DNA of 37,607 bases from Chloroflexota bacterium (GCA_026707665.1 JAPOWK010000086.1:1-37607); one strand, 5' to 3'; shown: positions 24,991 through 36,758, counted from the stretch's first letter. Translations and numbers: made by a program. Notes: generated by a model from the sequence alone, not told the origin.

Positions 24991-25956
24991 TCAGCGCGAC
25001 AAGATGCGGGCGAGATCAAAGTATTCGGGCGTGATCTGCCGCGTGCGCGCGGTCGCTTCGGCCAGGGGAATCGGCGTCTGTTCGCGGCCGATGCGGGCGA
25101 CCATTTTGCCGGTCTCGCCACCGAGCAGCAGCTCCATTGCATAGACGCCCATGCGCGTAGCCAGAAGCCGATCAAAGGCGGTCGGGCTGCCGCCGCGCTG
25201 CGTATGCCCCAGGATCGTCAGGCGGATTTCAAAGCCGATATGCTTCTGCTCGAGATAGTGCGCCAGTTCCGGTCCTTGATAGGGGGCGCCTTCCGCCAGA
25301 ACGGCGATGGCGTGGGTTTTGCCGCGGATATAGGCGTCTTCCAGTGAGACGGCGATTTCGTTCATGGTGACGCCATTCTCCGACGTGACGACGATTTCGG
25401 CGCCGCCGAGGATGCCAGCCATCACGGCGAGATAGCCGCAGTCGCGCCCCATCACTTCCACCACAAAGGCGCGGTTATGCGAGGTGGCGGTATCGCGCAA
25501 GCGGTCGACGGCGTCCAGGATCGTATTGAGCGCGGTGTCGACGCCGATGCTGGTATCGGTGCCCCAGATGTCGTTGTCGATGCTGGCGGGGATGCCAATA
25601 ACCGGCACGCCCACTTTGTGCAGCGCGAGCGCGCCGCGCAGGCTGCCATCGCCGCCGATGACGATCACGCCCTCGATGCCATTTTCGTTCAGCCGACGCT
25701 GCCCCTTCATTTGTCCTTGAGCGGTTTTGAATTCTTCGTTGCGGGCCGTCTGTAGAACGGTCCCGCCGCGCTGCAGAATGCCGCTGACCTCGCGGCTGCT
25801 CAACAGCGCCATGTCACCAGCCAGCAAGCCTTGATAAGCCTGGCGAATGCCATAGACCTCGACGCCCTGGTCCAGCCCGGCGCGAACTACCGCGCGGACC
25901 GCCGCGTTCATACCGGGCGCGTCGCCACCGCTGGTCATGACGGCGATGCGTTTCAT
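24991..25956 (-). CDS. pfkA: ATP-dependent 6-phosphofructokinase
   Basis: A 321-residue PfkA, about the E. coli length, that phosphorylates fructose-6-phosphate in glycolysis. Motifs: TSGGDAPGMNA (ATP site), GGDGS at 101-105, PASIDND with catalytic Asp127, VEVMGRDCG (fructose-6-phosphate site) and LGHTQRGG. Gly104 and Ala124 argue for ATP as donor, because pyrophosphate-dependent enzymes have Asp and Lys there. The E. coli enzyme has Gly at position 124, so Ala is a mild variant. The start at 25956 fits the family's MKRIAVLTSGG opening, with GGAGA eight bases upstream; an ATG 15 bases earlier is the alternative. It is transcribed alone from its own promoter. Confidence 0.95.
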   Translation of the reverse strand: MKRIAVMTSGGDAPGMNAAVRAVVRAGLDQGVEVYGIRQAYQGLLAGDMALLSSREVSGILQRGGTVLQTARNEEFKTAQGQMKGQRRLNENGIEGVIVIGGDGSLRGALALHKVGVPVIGIPASIDNDIWGTDTSIGVDTALNTILDAVDRLRDTATSHNRAFVVEVMGRDCGYLAVMAGILGGAEIVVTSENGVTMNEIAVSLEDAYIRGKTHAIAVLAEGAPYQGPELAHYLEQKHIGFEIRLTILGHTQRGGSPTAFDRLLATRMGVYAMELLLGGETGKMVARIGREQTPIPLAEATARTRQITPEYFDLARILSR

Positions 25957-26030
25957 TCGGGCTGTCTCCATACAGGCCGTTCCGCGACATTAGCGCGATT
26001 GATGCGGCGCCAATGTCTCGTTTACTTAGT

Positions 26031-26059
26031 ATTCTAAACAGATTTGCTTGGGTCTTCAA
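26031..26059 (-). promoter_or_regulatory. pfkA promoter
   Basis: On the minus strand TTGAAG (26059-26054), exactly 17 bp, then TAGAAT (26036-26031), about 75 bases before the pfkA ATG. It is one of the few promoters here with a normal -35. Confidence 0.6.
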
Positions 26060-26113
26060 ATAGAAATGCGTTAAGAGGCTTGAAAGCGCGCTGGCGGCAA
26101 CGGGGATGACGAG

Positions 26114-29100
26114 TTAATCGGCATCGTCGGTTTCGATGAGGTCGGCGCTGCCGAGGATCTCGACCAGTTCCCTATGGAGAGCCTCGCAGATGTTTGTCGT
26201 TTGGTCGGGGAAATCCAGCGGCGTCGACACATCCCCGCGCAAGACGACGATACGGAAGCGATCAATGCCGGGGTATGAGACCAATATGTTGTGGATATGC
26301 CGAAGTTTACGCCGATCTTTTTCCGGATCGTCCGATGCCGCCAGCATGACGGAGATCGCGCGTGGCGCCCGTTCCGGCGCTTTCTCTTCGTCGGGTAGCG
26401 CCAGGTGACCCTCGCCATTCACCCATTCGGGTTCGTCCTCCGGCATCGGCGCTGGCTCTGCCGAGCTTGGAGCGACAGGCGCGTCACTCGGCGGGGCGTC
26501 GAATTCAGCCGGGGGCGGCGCCTCTGGCGGCAGTTCGTCAAAGCCCGGCGGGGGGCCTTCCAACGCGGTCATGATGGCGTCGGGCGGCTCATAATCACCG
26601 CGTGCCCAAGCGGGTTCGGGATCATGATGGGGATCGGGCGGGCGCTCATCGGACTGGGACAGGTTGAAATCGAGGCTGATCCCGTCGGCGATGATCTGCG
26701 GATCGCCGCGGCTTTCGTCGTAGCGGCCGTGGATCAGCACGATCTCGCCTTCTTCCAGGCTGCGGGCGCTCGCGGCTGCTCCCGCATTGCGACCGGCGAA
26801 GCTGTCCTGCGCCTTGGCGTAAGTACGCGGGAAAAGCACCACTTCAATAATGCCGGCGCTGTCGTGCCAGTCCTCCAGGCTGAGCACCGCCATCATGTCG
26901 CCATTGCGGGTGGTGATTTTGCGCACGGCGGTCACTTCGCCGGCGACGCGCACCGTTTCCGGTTTCGACAAGGAGGGGCTCTTTAGCTCGGAGATCTTTT
27001 GCAAACTCTGCTGTTCGAGCAGACGCCGATAGCGGTCGACCGGGCGTCCGCTGAGATAGAGACCGAGAAGCTCCTTTTCCCATCTTAGCAGTTCGCGGGC
27101 GTTCAGCTCCTGCACGTGCTTGAAATCTCTGAGCAGATTGTCATCGTCCGCGGCCGCCTCGCCAAACATAATCATCTGGCCCACTTCCTGGTCGCGATGG
27201 TAGTTGCTGCTGTAGCTGACGATGCCTTCCAAAGCCGCCATAAGAACAGCGCGGGCGCCGAAATCAGCCAAGGCGCCGACCTTGATCAAGCTCTCAAGCG
27301 TCCGCTTGCCCAACTTGCGCATATCAACCCGCTTGCAGAAATCGGCGAGGTTGCTGAAGGGCGCTTCGCCGCGCGCGTCGATCAAGTCCTGGAGGGCGCG
27401 CGCGCCGGCATTCTTGACCGCCCCCAGGCCGAAGCGAATCGCACGGCGGCCGGCGGCCGTCGTCTCGATGTCGAAGTCCAACTGACTGCGATTGACATCG
27501 GGCGGCAGAATGGGAATGTTCAACCGACGGCATTCTTCCAGAAAGGTCGAGACTTTCGAGAGATCGTCGCGTTGGACACTGAGCAGAGCAGTCATGTATT
27601 CTTCGGGATAATGGCATTTGAGATAAGCCGTTTGCATGGTGATGACGGCGTAATCGGCGCCGTGAGCTTTGTTGAAGCCATAATCGGCGAAGAATTCGAT
27701 CATTTCGAAGATCTCTTCGGCGGTCTGCACGTCGATGCCTTTTTGGGGACCACGCTCCATGAAGATCGCCCGGTGTTTGTTTAGCTCGGCCGGCAATTTC
27801 TTGGAGACGGCTTTGCGCATCAGATCGGCTTCACCCAGTTCATAGCCGAAGAGCTGGCCGGCGATCTCCATGATCTGCTCCTGATAGACGCAAATGCCGT
27901 AAGTTTCGGCCAGGATCGGGTCGAGTTTGGGATGCAATGTCGTGATTTCTTCATCCCCGTGCATGCGCCGGCAATATTGGGGAATGAACTCCATTGGGCC
28001 GGGGCGATAAAGCGAAATGGCGGCGATGATGTTTTCAAAGACGCGCGGTCGCATCTGGCGGAGCATTTGCTGCATGCCGCCGGATTCCACCTGGAAGACG
28101 CCGATCGTTTCGCCCTCGCTGATCATCCGAAAAGCATCATCGAGTAGCGCGCGCTGTTCATCGCCGTCAGCCTCCTCGTGCCGGTAGGGAATGCTGTCGA
28201 TGTTGTAGTGGATGCCGCGATGGCGCCCGATCAGCTCGCAAGCTTTGCGCAGGATGGTGAGCGTCGACAAGCCCAGGAAATCCACCTTGAGCAGGCCGAT
28301 ATATTCGGCGGTTTCCATGGGGAATTGCGTCACCGCGCTTAAGGCGCCGCCCGAAGGATCTTTGCCGGTGATTCGATGCAGGGGAACGAGGTCGACCAGG
28401 GGACGATCGGCGATGATGACGCCGGCGGCATGGGTCGAGGCGTGGCGTGTCATGCCTTGCAATTCGATTGCGGTATCAATCACGCGCTGCAAATCGGCAT
28501 CGCTGTTGTAGAGATCCAGCAACTCCGGATTGCCATCGACATATTCGCGAATTTTTTTCTGGCGGGCTTCTTGGGGAATCATGGTGGCGGCGCGGTTGAT
28601 CAAACCGAGATCGACATCGAGGGCGCGCCCGACATCGCGGACGGCGGCTTTGGCGCCCATCGTGCCGAAGGTGATGATGGCGGCGACCTTGTCTTCGCCG
28701 TATTTTTGGGCCGCGTAAGCGATCATTTCGCCGCGGCGGTCATCGGGATAATCGAGGTCGATATCGGGCATGGTGATGCGCCCCGGATTGAGAAAACGCT
28801 CGAATAGCAAGCCATTTTGAATCGGGTCGATATTGGTGATGCCGAGGCTGTAGGCGACCAGGCTGGCGGCGCCTGATCCGCGGACATTCCACCAGATATC
28901 GGCTTGGCGGGCAAATTCGCATAAGTCCCAAACGATCAGAAAATAGGCGTCGAAACCCATGCTGTGGATGATGTTGAGCTCGCGTTCAATGCGCTCGCTG
29001 AAGACGTCGTTTCTCCGCCACTGCACGTCATATCGCCATTCCATGCCGATGTCGATCAAGTGGCGCAGGTAGCTGTGCTCGTCGTAGCCGGCCGGCACCG

Positions 29101-30022
29101 GGAAGGCTGGCAGGTGATAGCCTTTTGGCGCCAGGTCAATCTCGGTCATTTCGGCGATTCTTAGCGAGTTTGCGAAGGCTTCATCGATCAGCTCCTGCGG
29201 CAGTCCCTGGAAGCCCTTCCGCATTTCAGCGGCCGACTTCAGATAATAGCTGTTGAAGGGCTCCATCTTCATCCGATCGGGCTCGGACTTGAGGGAGCTG
29301 GTTTGGATGCAGAGGAGGGTGTCGTGCGCATCGGCATCATCGTGATTAACATAGTGCACATCATTGGTGGCGAGCAGCTGCACCTGGCTGTGCCCGCTTC
29401 GGCGATATTCGCAGAGCCAGCGGTTCAACCCATTCAGCGCCGAAATGTCGTGTCCTTGCAATTCGAGGTAGAAGTTTTCAGCGCCGAAGACGTCTTGGTA
29501 CCAGCCGATTTGCTCGCGCGCCAGCTTGTCTTCTCCATTCGACACCAGGCGTGGAATTTCAGCCGCGAGGCAGCCGCTGGTGGCGATGATGCCCTCGGCG
29601 TGCTTAGCCAGGAATTCCTTGTCGATGCGCGGGTGGTAATAGAAGCCTTCGAGCTGGGAGGCGGAGGCGATTTTCAGCAGATTCTGGTAGCCAGTCATGT
29701 TCCTCGCCAGCAGCAGCATGTGATAGGGGCTGCGGTCGAGGCGGGGATCGCGGTCGGTCATGCCGCGGCGCGCCAGGTAGCCCTCCATGCCGATAACAGG
29801 TTTGATGTCGGCGTCGCGGCAAGCGCGGTAGAAATCCAGGACGCCATACATAACGCCGTGATCCGTGATAGCGAGTGCGGGCATTTCCAGCTGCCGCGCG
29901 CGCGCCACGAGCGCCTCGATCCTGCTCTGGCCATCGAGCAGGGAGAACTCGCTATGGACATGGAGATGCACGAAATCGCTGGTCATGATGTCGATGGGCG
30001 TCGGCGTCGATACGGGTTTCAT
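26114..30022 (-). CDS. dnaE: DNA polymerase III alpha subunit
   Basis: A 1302-residue replicative polymerase. Order of domains: PHP (HLHVHSEFSLLDG, ITDHG, ATSGC, TNDVHY; metal ligands look intact), the polymerase core with the catalytic PDIDLDY (Asp420, Asp422) after RGSGAASLVAYSLGI, tandem HhH region (FGLGAVKNAG), an OB domain (VRVAGEVTAVRKITTRNGD), a Pro/Glu-rich linker of about 97 residues (1124-1220) and an 82-residue C-terminal domain (KLRHIHNILVSYPGIDRF). It is longer than E. coli DnaE (1160). The start is uncertain: ATG 30022 is chosen because a TGC-TATAAT promoter lies just upstream at 30041-30046, which rules out longer starts; ATG 29986 is also possible. An intact PHP site suggests it may proofread itself. 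Confidence 0.96.
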   Translation of the reverse strand: MKPVSTPTPIDIMTSDFVHLHVHSEFSLLDGQSRIEALVARARQLEMPALAITDHGVMYGVLDFYRACRDADIKPVIGMEGYLARRGMTDRDPRLDRSPYHMLLLARNMTGYQNLLKIASASQLEGFYYHPRIDKEFLAKHAEGIIATSGCLAAEIPRLVSNGEDKLAREQIGWYQDVFGAENFYLELQGHDISALNGLNRWLCEYRRSGHSQVQLLATNDVHYVNHDDADAHDTLLCIQTSSLKSEPDRMKMEPFNSYYLKSAAEMRKGFQGLPQELIDEAFANSLRIAEMTEIDLAPKGYHLPAFPVPAGYDEHSYLRHLIDIGMEWRYDVQWRRNDVFSERIERELNIIHSMGFDAYFLIVWDLCEFARQADIWWNVRGSGAASLVAYSLGITNIDPIQNGLLFERFLNPGRITMPDIDLDYPDDRRGEMIAYAAQKYGEDKVAAIITFGTMGAKAAVRDVGRALDVDLGLINRAATMIPQEARQKKIREYVDGNPELLDLYNSDADLQRVIDTAIELQGMTRHASTHAAGVIIADRPLVDLVPLHRITGKDPSGGALSAVTQFPMETAEYIGLLKVDFLGLSTLTILRKACELIGRHRGIHYNIDSIPYRHEEADGDEQRALLDDAFRMISEGETIGVFQVESGGMQQMLRQMRPRVFENIIAAISLYRPGPMEFIPQYCRRMHGDEEITTLHPKLDPILAETYGICVYQEQIMEIAGQLFGYELGEADLMRKAVSKKLPAELNKHRAIFMERGPQKGIDVQTAEEIFEMIEFFADYGFNKAHGADYAVITMQTAYLKCHYPEEYMTALLSVQRDDLSKVSTFLEECRRLNIPILPPDVNRSQLDFDIETTAAGRRAIRFGLGAVKNAGARALQDLIDARGEAPFSNLADFCKRVDMRKLGKRTLESLIKVGALADFGARAVLMAALEGIVSYSSNYHRDQEVGQMIMFGEAAADDDNLLRDFKHVQELNARELLRWEKELLGLYLSGRPVDRYRRLLEQQSLQKISELKSPSLSKPETVRVAGEVTAVRKITTRNGDMMAVLSLEDWHDSAGIIEVVLFPRTYAKAQDSFAGRNAGAAASARSLEEGEIVLIHGRYDESRGDPQIIADGISLDFNLSQSDERPPDPHHDPEPAWARGDYEPPDAIMTALEGPPPGFDELPPEAPPPAEFDAPPSDAPVAPSSAEPAPMPEDEPEWVNGEGHLALPDEEKAPERAPRAISVMLAASDDPEKDRRKLRHIHNILVSYPGIDRFRIVVLRGDVSTPLDFPDQTTNICEALHRELVEILGSADLIETDDAD

Positions 30023-30040
30023 ATGAAGAAGAGTAGCCGT

Positions 30041-30049
30041 ATTATAGCA
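30041..30049 (-). promoter_or_regulatory. dnaE promoter, extended -10
   Basis: TGC plus perfect TATAAT on the minus strand, no recognisable -35. The start of transcription would be only about 12 bases before the ATG at 30022. Confidence 0.55.
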
Positions 30050-30110
30050 CTCGACGGACTGTGATGTCCGCGGGAATCGATATGAATGAAACAACTGATG
30101 CGACCGCTAA

Positions 30111-30135
30111 GTGCGAGTCACCGCCTCGCCCCTAC
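30111..30135. repeat. Degenerate REP-like unit, dnaE-mutM gap
   Basis: GTGCGAGTCACCGCCTCGCC followed by CCTAC: a degraded copy of the palindromic repeat, in the gap between the divergent dnaE and mutM genes. Confidence 0.5.
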
Positions 30136-30205
30136 GAATTCACGTTACTGTTGGCGTATTCCTGTATTTCATCGTCAGTTACATCACTTGCCTTGAATCG
30201 CTGAG

Positions 30206-31030
30206 ATGCCTGAATTGCCAGAAGTTGAGACGGTTGTGCGCGGCTTGCGTCAGCCACTGATCGGGCGGCGGATCGAACGCATGTGGCAGGACTGGGCGCC
30301 GACGATTCACTCGCCAGCGCCGCAGGAATTCGCTGCGCGCGCCGCGGGTCAGCGAGTGCGGGCGATCAATCGGCGCGGCAAATACATCTTGATTGAGCTC
30401 GACCATGATACCTTGGTGATTCACCTGAAGATGTCCGGCCGGCTATATGTAACCGCTGCTGATGAGGAGCATGAAGCCGATCGCTGGGTGCATGTGCGCT
30501 TTGACTTGGATGGCGAGCGGCAACTGCGCTTTTCGGACCTGCGCAAATTCGGGCGCGTCTATTTGACCGACGATGTCGAGCGTTTGCTGAGCCACTTAGG
30601 ACCGGAGCCGCTCAGCGATGATTTCACCCTGACTGGATTTCGCGAAGGGATGCGGGGGCGGAAGCGGGCGATCAAGTCGCTGCTCATGCAGCAGGAATTT
30701 CTGGCGGGCGTGGGCAATATCTACGCCGACGAAGCTTTGTTCCGCGCCGGCATTCATCCGGCGACGCGCGTGGATCTGTTGACCGAAGATGATACCGAGC
30801 TGCTGCATCAGACGATACGCGCGGCGCTGGAGGCGGGCATCGAGCACGAAGGCGCGAGCATCAATTGGTATCGCAAGCCGGATGGCGACAAGGGAGGATC
30901 GCAGGATCACTTTTTCGTTTACGGGCGGACGAATCTGCCTTGCCGGGCTTGCGGGTCCGCGATCAACAAGATTCGGGTAGCGCAGCGGGGGACGCACTTT
31001 TGCCCGCAATGTCAGCCGGAGCGGGTTTAG
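30206..31030 (+). CDS. mutM: Formamidopyrimidine-DNA glycosylase (MutM/Fpg)
   Basis: A 274-residue bifunctional glycosylase/AP lyase that removes 8-oxoguanine and formamidopyrimidines. It starts MPELPEVETVVRGL, with catalytic Pro1 of the mature protein and Glu next to it. Lys59 lies in RRGKYIL, HLKMSGRL follows, and the helix-two-turn-helix carries LLMQQEFLAGVGNIYADE. The C-terminal zinc finger has four cysteines (PCRACGS ... FCPQCQ). All catalytic residues are present. It points away from dnaE and has no clear Shine-Dalgarno sequence. A stem-loop that could end transcription follows the stop. Identification is firm; Nei-type enzymes lack this exact start motif. Confidence 0.96.
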   Translation: MPELPEVETVVRGLRQPLIGRRIERMWQDWAPTIHSPAPQEFAARAAGQRVRAINRRGKYILIELDHDTLVIHLKMSGRLYVTAADEEHEADRWVHVRFDLDGERQLRFSDLRKFGRVYLTDDVERLLSHLGPEPLSDDFTLTGFREGMRGRKRAIKSLLMQQEFLAGVGNIYADEALFRAGIHPATRVDLLTEDDTELLHQTIRAALEAGIEHEGASINWYRKPDGDKGGSQDHFFVYGRTNLPCRACGSAINKIRVAQRGTHFCPQCQPERV

Positions 31031-31054
31031 GGTTGATTTAACCCCACCCCCAAC

Positions 31055-31086
31055 CCCCCTTGCCATTGCAATGGAGAGGGGGCTTT
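31055..31086 (+). terminator. Stem-loop after mutM in a C-rich repeat
   Basis: CCCCCT (31055-31060) pairs with AGGGGG (31077-31082) around an inner palindrome CCATTGCAATGG (31063-31074), followed by CTTT. It sits in an ACCCCACCCCCAACCCCC repeat stretch of the type also seen at 16215 and 37465. It may be a terminator or just the repeat's own fold. Confidence 0.5.
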
Positions 31087-31135
31087 AAACGCAAAATTTG
31101 CGCAACTGGAGCCTACAGAATCATCTGGTTATGAG

Positions 31136-31163
31136 GCGGGCGAGCCACCGGCTAGCCCGTACA
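31136..31163. repeat. REP-like palindromic unit, mutM/hydrolase gap
   Basis: GCGGGCGAGCC/GGCTAGCCCGTACA: stem of the palindromic family with compensating-type changes (GAGCC with GGCT), lying between the convergent mutM and metallo-beta-lactamase genes. Confidence 0.6.
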
Positions 31164-31186
31164 GCACGTCGCCGAGTTGCGAGCTA

Positions 31187-32047
31187 TCAATTGTCGTATA
31201 AAGGCTCTTCAGGTATTACGGACAGCCGACCGCCTTCGCCTTGGGTCAGGCGGCCCGCGGGCGTCTCGGGGTCGTGGGGGAAGATGAGCAGCGCGTTCGT
31301 CTCCAGCGCCCATTGCTGCCAGCGGCGTTTGCTTTCCAGGGTCACCAGCGGCTCGACATCAAAAGACGTCATCCAGGCGAGGCGCTCGAAATGCACCGCC
31401 AGCGAAGCCATATCGCAGAGGAAAGCGGCGCGCTGATCCCGGCTTTCGATGCGGACGCTCATGTGGCCCGGCGTGTGGCCCGGCGTCACGATTGCCGTCA
31501 CGCCCGGCGCCATCTCGGTATCGCCATTGAGCAGTCGCAGCTGACCGGATTGATGGAGCGGGACGTAATTCTCCGAGCGATAGGTAGCGCGTGTTCGTTC
31601 GTTGAGATGGGTCGCGTCATCGTATTCGCGGCGCTGGACCAAGTATTCCGCATTGGGGAATGCGGGCGCGCGCGACCCATCGGAGTCGAGGCGAAAATTG
31701 CCGGTACAGTGGTCATCATGCAGATGTGTATTGATGACGATGTCGATATCGGCGGCCGCCAGGCTCAAGGCTTTAAGCCCGCGGTGTGTGCCATCGAATT
31801 CGTCAATGTGTAGAAAGCGGCGCTGCGAGTCGCTCAGGTTGTTGCCGAAGCCGGTATCGACGATGATATTCACCCCGGCGGCGCGGATGAGCAGGTTGTG
31901 CGTGGCGGTCTTGATCAGGTGGCGTTCGTCGGCGCGGTAGCGGCGCGACCAAAGCACGCGCGGCACCAAACCAAAGAGACCGCCCGGGTCCATATACGTG
32001 GTCGCGTCATTGAATAGATAGACCTCAATATCGCCGATTTGGAACAT
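31187..32047 (-). CDS. Metallo-beta-lactamase-fold hydrolase
   Basis: A 286-residue MBL-fold hydrolase with a complete dinuclear metal site: NTHLHDDH (His108, His110, Asp112, His113), TPGHTPGH, LCDMAS (bridging Asp) and FPHD near the C-terminus. The layout resembles the AttM/AiiA lactonase-type and other MBL branches; no glyoxalase II or beta-lactamase traits stand out, so the substrate is open. The start at 32047 (MFQIGDIEVYLFND) is set by the fold. An open frame continues upstream to 32401, but that part is the shadow of secA in another frame. It begins 10 bases after the secA stop on the same strand and has no good ribosome binding site, so it is likely translated from the secA message. 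Confidence 0.88.
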   Translation of the reverse strand: MFQIGDIEVYLFNDATTYMDPGGLFGLVPRVLWSRRYRADERHLIKTATHNLLIRAAGVNIIVDTGFGNNLSDSQRRFLHIDEFDGTHRGLKALSLAAADIDIVINTHLHDDHCTGNFRLDSDGSRAPAFPNAEYLVQRREYDDATHLNERTRATYRSENYVPLHQSGQLRLLNGDTEMAPGVTAIVTPGHTPGHMSVRIESRDQRAAFLCDMASLAVHFERLAWMTSFDVEPLVTLESKRRWQQWALETNALLIFPHDPETPAGRLTQGEGGRLSVIPEEPLYDN

Positions 32048-32057
32048 CGCGCGCGCG

Positions 32058-34865
<2,808 letters not shown>

Positions 34866-34902
34866 GAATCCTCAGACTGTGTTGGATTGACGGCTACAAG
34901 CG

Positions 34903-34911
34903 ATTATAGCA
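34903..34911 (-). promoter_or_regulatory. secA promoter, extended -10
   Basis: TGC plus perfect TATAAT on the minus strand, 38-43 bases before the ATG, again without a recognisable -35. Confidence 0.55.
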
Positions 34912-34960
34912 TACGGACAAAGGCAGTCCTTAGGGAGCATGATGTGGCCTTTTGAACAAT

Positions 34961-35683
34961 TCAACGTTCAGTTTTCGACCGCAGCTCAAGCCACAAACGA
35001 TTGATCTGACGGCGGAAGAGCAGCCAGAGGACGAATAGCGCGGCGGCGGCGATATAGAAGACGAGCAGCACGTCCTGATTCTGCGCCGCTTCGCTGCCAA
35101 TGGCGACGAAAATATAAGTCGGGACCAAGCCGCCGATGAAGGAGACGGCGATGTAGACAGACAGGCGGATGTGGCCCAAGCCGACGGCGTAGCTGATGAA
35201 ATCGTAAACTGAAAAGAGCAGCAAGCGCGCCGCGAGCAGCGACTTCCAGTCATCGAGGTGGCGTTCGTAAAAGTCATCAATGCGCGCCAGGGCAGCCTCG
35301 CCGACAAAGCGCTTGACGATGCGCCGGCCGAGTTGACGCGCGATCATGACGTTGACTGCGCCGCCGATGACCTCGCCCAGGACCGAATAAAGCGTGCCGG
35401 GTATGACGCCGAAGAGGATGCCAGAAGCGAACTGAATAGGACCGGCGGAAAGCGGCGCGAAGGTGAAGGTCAGCGCCTTGATGGCGATGTAAACGACCGG
35501 TCCCCAAATGCCTGCGCCTTCGACCATTTGCGCCAGTTCTTCGCCGCCGATGGACTGGACTAGCAGATAAAGCGCGGTCAGCAGCGTGAGGAAGCCGATA
35601 CCGCCGATCACAAGCGAGCGAGTCGAAAATTCGGTTGTGGTCTTCGCTGCGTCGTTGGAAATGGGCTGTATCGATTCACTCAT
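34961..35683 (-). CDS. TVP38/TMEM64 (DedA-like) membrane protein
   Basis: A 240-residue integral membrane protein of the TVP38/TMEM64 (SNARE-associated/VTT) family, related to DedA flippase-like transporters. The family core is visible: FAPLSAGPIQFASGILFG with the re-entrant-type G-x3-G pattern, GTLYSVLGEVIGGAVNVMIA with the conserved Glu/Gly, ARLLLFSVYDFISYAVGLG in place of the usual R-x-x-P-x-x-P(F) stretch, and a terminal helix. Its lipid or ion substrate is unknown. The ATG at 35683 overlaps the end of prs by eight bases, out of frame, implying coupling. An ATG at 35713 would give ten more residues and is possible. No Shine-Dalgarno is evident for either. Confidence 0.82.
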   Translation of the reverse strand: MSESIQPISNDAAKTTTEFSTRSLVIGGIGFLTLLTALYLLVQSIGGEELAQMVEGAGIWGPVVYIAIKALTFTFAPLSAGPIQFASGILFGVIPGTLYSVLGEVIGGAVNVMIARQLGRRIVKRFVGEAALARIDDFYERHLDDWKSLLAARLLLFSVYDFISYAVGLGHIRLSVYIAVSFIGGLVPTYIFVAIGSEAAQNQDVLLVFYIAAAALFVLWLLFRRQINRLWLELRSKTER

Positions 35684-36758
35684 TGAAAAGGGCGCCAACG
35701 CTCCTGCCTTCATGCGCGCGCAGGATCACCTCGCCCAGCAGCGGCGCGATGGATAGCACGGTCATGTTGGGCAGCATTTTGTCCGCGGCGATGGGCAAGG
35801 TATTGGTGAAAACGATTTCGCGCAAATTGAGCGACGCCAGTCTTTCGATGGCGTCGTCAGTCAAGAAAGGATGGGTGAAGGCGAAGAGCACGTCTTTGGC
35901 GCCGTAGTCGCGCACGACATTGACGGCGCCAACGACGCTGCCGGCGGTATTGACCTCATCGTCGACGAGCAAGACATTCTTGCCTTCGACATTGCCGATC
36001 AGTGAGAGCGCGCGCGGGCTTTCAGCATCGCCGCTGCGGCGCTTTTCGACGAAAGCCAGCGGCACGCCGAGGGATTCCGCCCAATTCCGCCCTTGCTTGG
36101 CGAAGCCCAAATCGGTGGTGACCACGACCAGGTCGTCCAGCTCGCCATTGCGCATCTTGCTGACGATGTAATCGCTCAACAGGTGAAAGGCGGTAAGCGC
36201 ATCGCCGGGGACATCGAAGAAGCCCTGAATCTGCCCGGCGTGCAAGTCGATCGTCATGTAACGGTCGATGCCGGCCGTCTCCATCATATTGGCAATCAGC
36301 CGGGCAGTAATTGGTACGCGCGGCTGATCCTTCTTGTCGGAGCGGGTATAGCTCATATATGGCACGACCAGATTGATGCGCCAGGCGGAATCCCGTTTAA
36401 GGGCATCAATCATAATGAGCATTTCCATGAAGTTTTCGTGCACGGGCGATGCCATCGTCTGCACGAGGTAGACGTCTTTGCCGCGGACGCTCTCTTGCAG
36501 CTTGATGAAGATATTCTCATTGGAGAAGACGGTCCGGAAATAGGCGCCTGGCTTGATATTGTATTCGGACACGGCACAGATGTAATCGATGATCTCGTTG
36601 CCCAAATCGGCCGATGCGCTGCCGGAGAAGATTTTCATGGAGCCGAAGCGCATGGTAGACGACTGCTCTAGCTCTTCCTGTTCGTCGGGGCTTGCTGGTT
36701 CCGGGTGGAACTTGGCGCCGGGCACCTTGACGATGTCGGTCATCTGCATCTGTTTCAC
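35676..36758 (-). CDS. prs: Ribose-phosphate pyrophosphokinase
   Basis: A 360-residue PRPP synthetase, making the sugar precursor of purines, pyrimidines, His, Trp and NAD. Family motifs: FSGSASADLGNEIIDYI, GKDVYLVQT, PYMSYTRSDKKDQPRVPIT, the flexible loop with TIDLHAGQIQGFFD, and the PRPP-binding loop LLVDDEVNTAGS, where most enzymes read VDD(I/M)(I/V)DTAGT. An N-terminal addition of about 40 residues, Pro/Glu-rich, precedes the usual start. GTG 36758 is chosen because GGAG lies five bases before it; ATG codons follow at 36749 and 36743. It is most like the divergent class of PRPP synthetases. The TVP38-like gene overlaps its end. Confidence 0.93.
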   Translation of the reverse strand: MKQMQMTDIVKVPGAKFHPEPASPDEQEELEQSSTMRFGSMKIFSGSASADLGNEIIDYICAVSEYNIKPGAYFRTVFSNENIFIKLQESVRGKDVYLVQTMASPVHENFMEMLIMIDALKRDSAWRINLVVPYMSYTRSDKKDQPRVPITARLIANMMETAGIDRYMTIDLHAGQIQGFFDVPGDALTAFHLLSDYIVSKMRNGELDDLVVVTTDLGFAKQGRNWAESLGVPLAFVEKRRSGDAESPRALSLIGNVEGKNVLLVDDEVNTAGSVVGAVNVVRDYGAKDVLFAFTHPFLTDDAIERLASLNLREIVFTNTLPIAADKMLPNMTVLSIAPLLGEVILRAHEGRSVGALFNE

